Below, one piece after another: positions 33,355 to 36,826 of a stretch of DNA of 36,826 nt (position 1 is its first letter; every line of letters begins with the position of its first letter). The stretch spans positions 1 through 36,826 of the forward strand of contig JANQRQ010000334.1 of assembly GCA_028284485.1 (NCBI GenBank). Direction: 5' to 3'. Made by a program: the position numbers and the translations under genes. A model generated the notes under the pieces. The model had not been told where the DNA came from and did not search any database. It saw only the letters and a list, made by a program, of their open reading frames with translations. The DNA comes from Planctomycetaceae bacterium. Lineage in GTDB: Bacteria; Planctomycetota; Planctomycetia; Planctomycetales; Planctomycetaceae.

Positions 33355-34659
33355 ATGAAATCCCTGAGCGCATCAATCCTCGTATGTCTGGTCGTTACGT
33401 CGACAACAATGCAGGCCGCAGACTGGCCTCAATGGCGGGGCCCCAATCGCGACGGCATCTCGAAGGAAACGGGACTGTTGCAAGAGTGGCCGGAAGGCGG
33501 CCCAGCCATCCGTTGGAAGGCGACAGGGATCGGCAGCGGCTACTCGTCACCGGCGGTCGTGGGCGGGCGGGTCTACCTGCAAACCACGCGAGGCAGCCAG
33601 GAGTTTGCTTTGGCTCTCGATGAACAGACGGGTGAAGAAATCTGGTCGGTCTTGATCGGCAACGTCGGCGAGAATCGCGGACCGCAATACCCCGGAACAC
33701 GCAGCACACCGACCGTCGATGGCGATCGCATGTATTGCCTCGCGTCCGATGGACAGCTCTCTTGCCTCGATTCGACATCCGGGGATGTGAAGTGGCAAAC
33801 CAACTTGCAGCAGGACTTCAACGGAAAGCCAGGCCAGTGGGCTTATACCGAGTCGGTACTGATCGACGGTAGTGTTGTCGTCTGCACGCCAGGTGGCGAA
33901 TCGGCAGCGATTGCCGCTCTCGACAAAAACAGCGGCGAAACAATCTGGAAATCGGCCGTTCCCGATGGGGGCACCGCAGAGTATTCGTCGGCGATGATTG
34001 TCGAAGACGGCGGTACCAAGCAGTACGTGCAGTTCCTGCGAAACGGAATTGTCGGCGTCGAAGCAGATACCGGCACCTTCTTGTGGATTTACGGCAAAAC
34101 GGCGAAACAACCGGCGAATATCCTGACACCGATCGTCCAGGGGAATCGAGTCTTCTCCTCAGGATCACGTTCAGGAGGCGCGCTGCTGGAATTGACTGCG
34201 CAAGACAACCGAATCCAATCAAATGAAGTTTACTTCGACCGGACGTTTGGTCCCGGAATCGGTGGGGCAGTTCTCATCGATGGCTACTTGTACGGAACCA
34301 AAGGGGGGTTGATGTGCGCGGACTTCGAAACGGGAAAAGTCGTGTGGACCGACCGAGCTATTGGTGATTCCTCGCTTTGTTTCGCCGACGGGCGGATCTA
34401 CGCACGGACACATAACAATGCCGATGTGACGTTGATCGAGCCCTCACCCGAGGGGTTTCGCGAACGAGGACGATTCAAGCAGGCCGATCGCAGTGAGAGT
34501 CGCGCCTGGCCGCATCCGGTTGTCTCCAACGGCAGCCTGTACCTGCGCGACCAGGACGTTTGCTTTGTTACGACGTGCGGCAATGAATTTGGGGGCATTG
34601 TCAGACTACAGCGTGTTACGCTGACTCGTGGCCACGACAATCGCGTTTTTGTACTTTGA
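33355..34659 (+). CDS. Secreted PQQ-type beta-propeller protein with frameshifted 3' end
   Basis: The 434-residue protein starts at the ATG at 33355 (MKSLSASILVCLVVTSTTMQAA signal peptide; AGGTAAG upstream). A longer in-frame reading from 33130 is not credible. ADWPQWRGPNRDGISKETGLL then opens a propeller with blades DEQTGEEIWS, DSTSGDVKWQ, DKNSGETIWK, EADTGTFLWIY and DFETGKVVWT. The paralogue is at 14364. The end is abnormal: after YLRDQDV the frame gives CFVTTCGNEF. Adding one T to the TTT at about 34559-34561 restores LLCYDVRQ and a stop at 34584-34586, the expected family ending. As it stands, translation continues into the dispersed repeat, which supplies the last 17 residues (from Leu418). 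The cause is a one-base deletion or a sequencing error. Confidence 0.85.
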   Translation: MKSLSASILVCLVVTSTTMQAADWPQWRGPNRDGISKETGLLQEWPEGGPAIRWKATGIGSGYSSPAVVGGRVYLQTTRGSQEFALALDEQTGEEIWSVLIGNVGENRGPQYPGTRSTPTVDGDRMYCLASDGQLSCLDSTSGDVKWQTNLQQDFNGKPGQWAYTESVLIDGSVVVCTPGGESAAIAALDKNSGETIWKSAVPDGGTAEYSSAMIVEDGGTKQYVQFLRNGIVGVEADTGTFLWIYGKTAKQPANILTPIVQGNRVFSSGSRSGGALLELTAQDNRIQSNEVYFDRTFGPGIGGAVLIDGYLYGTKGGLMCADFETGKVVWTDRAIGDSSLCFADGRIYARTHNNADVTLIEPSPEGFRERGRFKQADRSESRAWPHPVVSNGSLYLRDQDVCFVTTCGNEFGGIVRLQRVTLTRGHDNRVFVL

Positions 34660-34712
34660 TTGCCGGCTCCCACGAGCCAGAAACATCCACGCGAAAAAGT
34701 AAATCGCTCTAA
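34606..34712 (-). repeat. Dispersed ~107-bp repeat, copy B, with three hairpins
   Basis: This is the reverse-complement counterpart of 22142-22247. It lies between the ends of two convergent genes and supplies the TAG stop of the zinc-ribbon gene at its edge. Read on the minus strand, its hairpins are CTGGCTC-GTGG-GAGCCGG, CGCGA-TTG-TCGTG and CAGCGT-AAC-ACGCTG. Relative to copy A the first two stems each gain one G-U pair and the third changes only its loop, so structure is kept. In the convergent setting it could serve as a terminator for either gene. Confidence 0.8.
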
Positions 34713-35629
34713 AGCCCGAACATCGAGTCGAGCACGTCGTCAAGTAAACTTCCATGGCTCGGCGAGAAAATATCTTCCAGACTGAACGTCGACGAGGAAC
34801 GTCGTATCGGGCGGCTGGCGAATGTGCCAACGTCATAACTTGGAGCGTTGCTCGTCGGTTTCGGTAGTTCGACCGTCTTGCCCGGCACCTGAAAACTGCC
34901 GCCCTCGCGCAGCCATTCGAGAATGGCTGCCAATTCGCCGTTGTCAAACCAGATTCCATGATCGCGGCAATAGTCAATGACGGTGCCGCTGTTGACGCCA
35001 CCGCGCGGACTCAATCCGTAGTTGCGCCGATTCATCAGTTCGCGGCAAACAGGGCAGGGGCGATATCCCTCTCGGGGCTTGGGACGCGGAGTCGCATCGG
35101 GATCCGCGCGACGCGGCGATCTGCGGAAGACGGGAATCGTCTTCTGCTTTTTGGCCGTCTTCGCGAGATGCTCAAACACCTCGATGCCAAGCCACAACCC
35201 GGCACAACCGTCGCATTCCAATGAGGAAACTGTCGCATCTCCCAGACGACGGCTGTGCATTTGTCGTTTGTTGCGACAGGCCGGGCATGTGCTCGAGGTG
35301 CTTTCGCCCATTGTCTCCTCAGGAACAATCGGCGTTCCACAAGAATGGCAATAGCGGGCCTTGTCACTCACGCGTGTCTGGCAATGTGCACAAATCGTAT
35401 GCAGGTCGCGGTCGTGCAGCGTAAAATCGCTGCCGCAATGGCTGCAGGCGATACTGTTCTTTTCGCGCGGACCGCCGCACGATGAACAACGAACCACTTT
35501 CGAATCGTGGTCGCGGGCACGTACGACTTTCATTACGGAACCGCATCGGCACCGAAACTTTGTGCCGGCCTGCAATTTCGACGCGTCGTATTGTCGTTTG
35601 CAGGATGCGCAAGCTACGAGTCGTCGCAT
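34709..35629 (-). CDS. Multi-zinc-ribbon protein with two zf-TFIIB domains, function unknown
   Basis: This 306-residue protein starts from the ATG at 35627-35629 (MRRLVACASCKRQYDASKL); an upstream in-frame ATG at 35680 adds unrelated residues. The N-terminal half is a string of zinc ribbons: CASC...CRC, CSSC...CSHC, CAHC...CHSC. Two TFIIB-type zinc domains follow: CPACRNKRQMHSRRL...LECDGCAGLWLGIEVFEHL, and CPVCRELMNRRNYG...GTVIDYCRDHGIWFDNGELAAI. The second uses Cys-Cys-Cys-His. The C-terminal 80 residues are Ser/Pro-rich and end LDDVLDSMFGL. No nucleic-acid enzyme motif is seen; protein or nucleic-acid binding is likely. Its stop lies in the dispersed repeat, three bases from its outer edge. 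Confidence 0.78.
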   Translation of the reverse strand: MRRLVACASCKRQYDASKLQAGTKFRCRCGSVMKVVRARDHDSKVVRCSSCGGPREKNSIACSHCGSDFTLHDRDLHTICAHCQTRVSDKARYCHSCGTPIVPEETMGESTSSTCPACRNKRQMHSRRLGDATVSSLECDGCAGLWLGIEVFEHLAKTAKKQKTIPVFRRSPRRADPDATPRPKPREGYRPCPVCRELMNRRNYGLSPRGGVNSGTVIDYCRDHGIWFDNGELAAILEWLREGGSFQVPGKTVELPKPTSNAPSYDVGTFASRPIRRSSSTFSLEDIFSPSHGSLLDDVLDSMFGL

Positions 35630-35987
35630 AGTTGGATTCCAAGTGGCTGAGATCCTAATTCCTGCCGTGAGAGTATTCACAGCATCGATCAGCGTTACCG
35701 CAGACTTTTAGGCCGCATCGGACCGCCGATAAACGAATTCGTCTCGCATGCAATCGCTGCTGCCCGTCAGAAGTACTGACGATCTGCGAGACAGTCAAAC
35801 GCCGTACAAATGGTGTTACTCAAAACGCCCGCTGTCAACGGAATTCATTCGTCTTGAGTAGAGCAGGGGGGGTTCGAGGTGGCGCCGTTCCGACGTTCGC
35901 CGAAGGAGCTGCTACCTATGTAACGGAAAATATCGCCCAGCGGATGACTGGAAATCTGAAATTCCGCCGTCTGTGTAATGACCTGAA
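35630..35987. other. Intergenic region between zinc-ribbon and CPBP genes
   Basis: This 358-base gap lies between two minus-strand genes and should hold the zinc-ribbon promoter. A G-run (GGGGGGG near 35868) is the only notable feature. No gene, repeat or terminator was recognised. Confidence 0.35.
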
Positions 35988-36791
35988 CTACGGGCCTTCC
36001 GACTGATGAGACACCAGGATTATCCCCACGAGCACATCATACGCTGCATGGCAGCCGACGGTGATTCCAAATCCGCGGAGCATGAACAGCGCCGCAAAAA
36101 ACACGCCCGCAATGGCGCGGAATAGAAATCCGTAAATCGAAAAAATATCCGCCGGGGCGCCGACATAATGTGCCGACGAGAACATGACGCTGGTCAGGAT
36201 GACAGCCAGTACGGCCGCCCAGGCCACGGGCATGTTTACCAGGCGCAATAGGTAAAAGACCATCGGCAATAGGCACAGCCGAAACAGGAACTCTTCATAG
36301 ATTCCAGCCCCAACAAAGCCAATGAGATTTGCAGCCGCTTCCGGTGACCACATTGCGAGAGAAGTCGGGCCGAGCTTTTGAAACACCAGGTCTTGAACTT
36401 GCCCCAAAGCAATCAGGCAAAAAGCAAACAGAAGGCTCTCGGCCACCATTCCAACGAGCGTGTCGGCAGCGACGCGATGGGGATGTCGCCCCAAGAAATG
36501 CCAAGCGATGAGCGCCAAAGTCACCAATGCTGGTAGCAACCAAGTTTGGTGCAGCCCCGCTTCGCTGAGCCATACCCGCATCCAATGGTCGGCTCCGTTA
36601 CGGACGTTGGCCTGGGCTGCGGAATGGAACCACAACACACCAGCCTCGTAAGCCACCAACAGCGGTGCCAGGAAGACCAGCGAAGGAAGTGGGCGTCGCG
36701 ACGCGATCCAGTAGTCGCACGAGGAGTCGAATGCCGCGCCACTGCTGGCTTCGATCGACGCTTCACAGGGTTCTACCGTCATCCGAGTCAT
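35988..36791 (-). CDS. CPBP-family intramembrane glutamic endopeptidase (CAAX protease/Abi-like)
   Basis: This 267-residue protein has about seven or eight membrane helices. The catalytic motif Glu166-Glu167-x-x-x-Arg171 lies in GIYEEFLFR, with His208 in FSSAHYVG and His248 in GCHAAYDVLVG. These match the EExxxR, FxxxH and HxxxN/D motifs of the CPBP (Rce1/Abi) family, which cuts peptides inside the membrane. Roles in this family include prenyl-protein processing, bacteriocin self-immunity and peptide maturation; none is indicated here by neighbours. The cytoplasmic N-terminus (1-30) carries polar residues before the first helix at about 35-53. A second ATG three codons in is an alternative start. 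Thirty-five bases remain before the window edge. Confidence 0.9.
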   Translation of the reverse strand: MTRMTVEPCEASIEASSGAAFDSSCDYWIASRRPLPSLVFLAPLLVAYEAGVLWFHSAAQANVRNGADHWMRVWLSEAGLHQTWLLPALVTLALIAWHFLGRHPHRVAADTLVGMVAESLLFAFCLIALGQVQDLVFQKLGPTSLAMWSPEAAANLIGFVGAGIYEEFLFRLCLLPMVFYLLRLVNMPVAWAAVLAVILTSVMFSSAHYVGAPADIFSIYGFLFRAIAGVFFAALFMLRGFGITVGCHAAYDVLVGIILVSHQSEGP

Positions 36792-36826
36792 TGATCCCGC
36801 TCCAATGACTTTATCGTCCTCGGCTG

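Noticed and set aside
1..36826. Prophage, integrative element or defence island
   Set aside because: No integrase, transposase, structural phage gene, restriction enzyme, toxin-antitoxin pair or CRISPR array was found, and gene style is uniform across the window.

Overview
The window looks like a chromosomal segment of a planctomycete (phylum Planctomycetota), probably a heterotrophic, non-anammox member. The evidence is the mix of genes: a secreted sulfatase, a secreted 7-bladed lactonase-type propeller, two PQQ-type propeller proteins, a DUF6702 protein, a SxtI/J/K-like carbamoyltransferase module and small CxxC zinc-ribbon membrane proteins. GC is mid-range and genes are loosely packed with short operons. 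The genus cannot be fixed from sequence alone. No rRNA, tRNA, CRISPR, transposase, integrase or phage gene was seen.

Layout. 1-3.5 kb: truncated sulfatase, secreted lactonase-like propeller, DUF420 membrane protein and a zinc-ribbon membrane protein. 3.86-9.08 kb (+ strand): a compact lipid cluster of a ketoacyl-ACP synthase, a dedicated acyl carrier protein, two different phytoene-desaturase/CrtISO-like FAD oxidoreductases and a FabZ/FabA-like dehydratase. 9.15-11.9 kb (- strand, tail-to-tail with that cluster): a NodU/CmcH/SxtI-type O-carbamoyltransferase, a SxtJ-like membrane protein and two tandem SxtK-like (DUF5989) small membrane proteins. 12.1-17.8 kb (- strand): guaA, crcB/fluC, a coupled pair of secreted proteins (HEAT/jelly-roll-like plus PQQ propeller) and a HAD hydrolase. 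17.9-21.9 kb (+): a CobA-HemD fusion, a rhomboid-family protein and an MFS transporter. 22.3-24.2 kb (+): two tandem paralogous methyltransferases resembling mycobacterial phthiotriol methyltransferases. 24.2-27.3 kb (-): DUF58, MoxR ATPase and NAD kinase. 27.4-29.8 kb: an AcpH-like protein translationally coupled to a ketose 3-epimerase-like TIM barrel, then DUF3891. 30.1-34.7 kb (+): M1-type metallopeptidase, DUF6702 protein and a PQQ propeller gene whose 3' end is frameshifted. 34.7-36.8 kb (-): a multi-zinc-ribbon protein and a CPBP intramembrane protease.

The most interesting material is (1) the fatty-acid-synthase/CrtI-like cluster, which resembles the gene types proposed for ladderane lipids in anammox planctomycetes but lacks their radical SAM genes; (2) the SxtI-J-K-K module next to it; (3) a roughly 106-bp dispersed repeat present twice in opposite orientation, with three hairpins whose stems survive sequence divergence; and (4) a one-base frameshift near the end of the second PQQ propeller gene, which makes translation run into that repeat. 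Function assignments rest on motifs read by eye; no database search was run.
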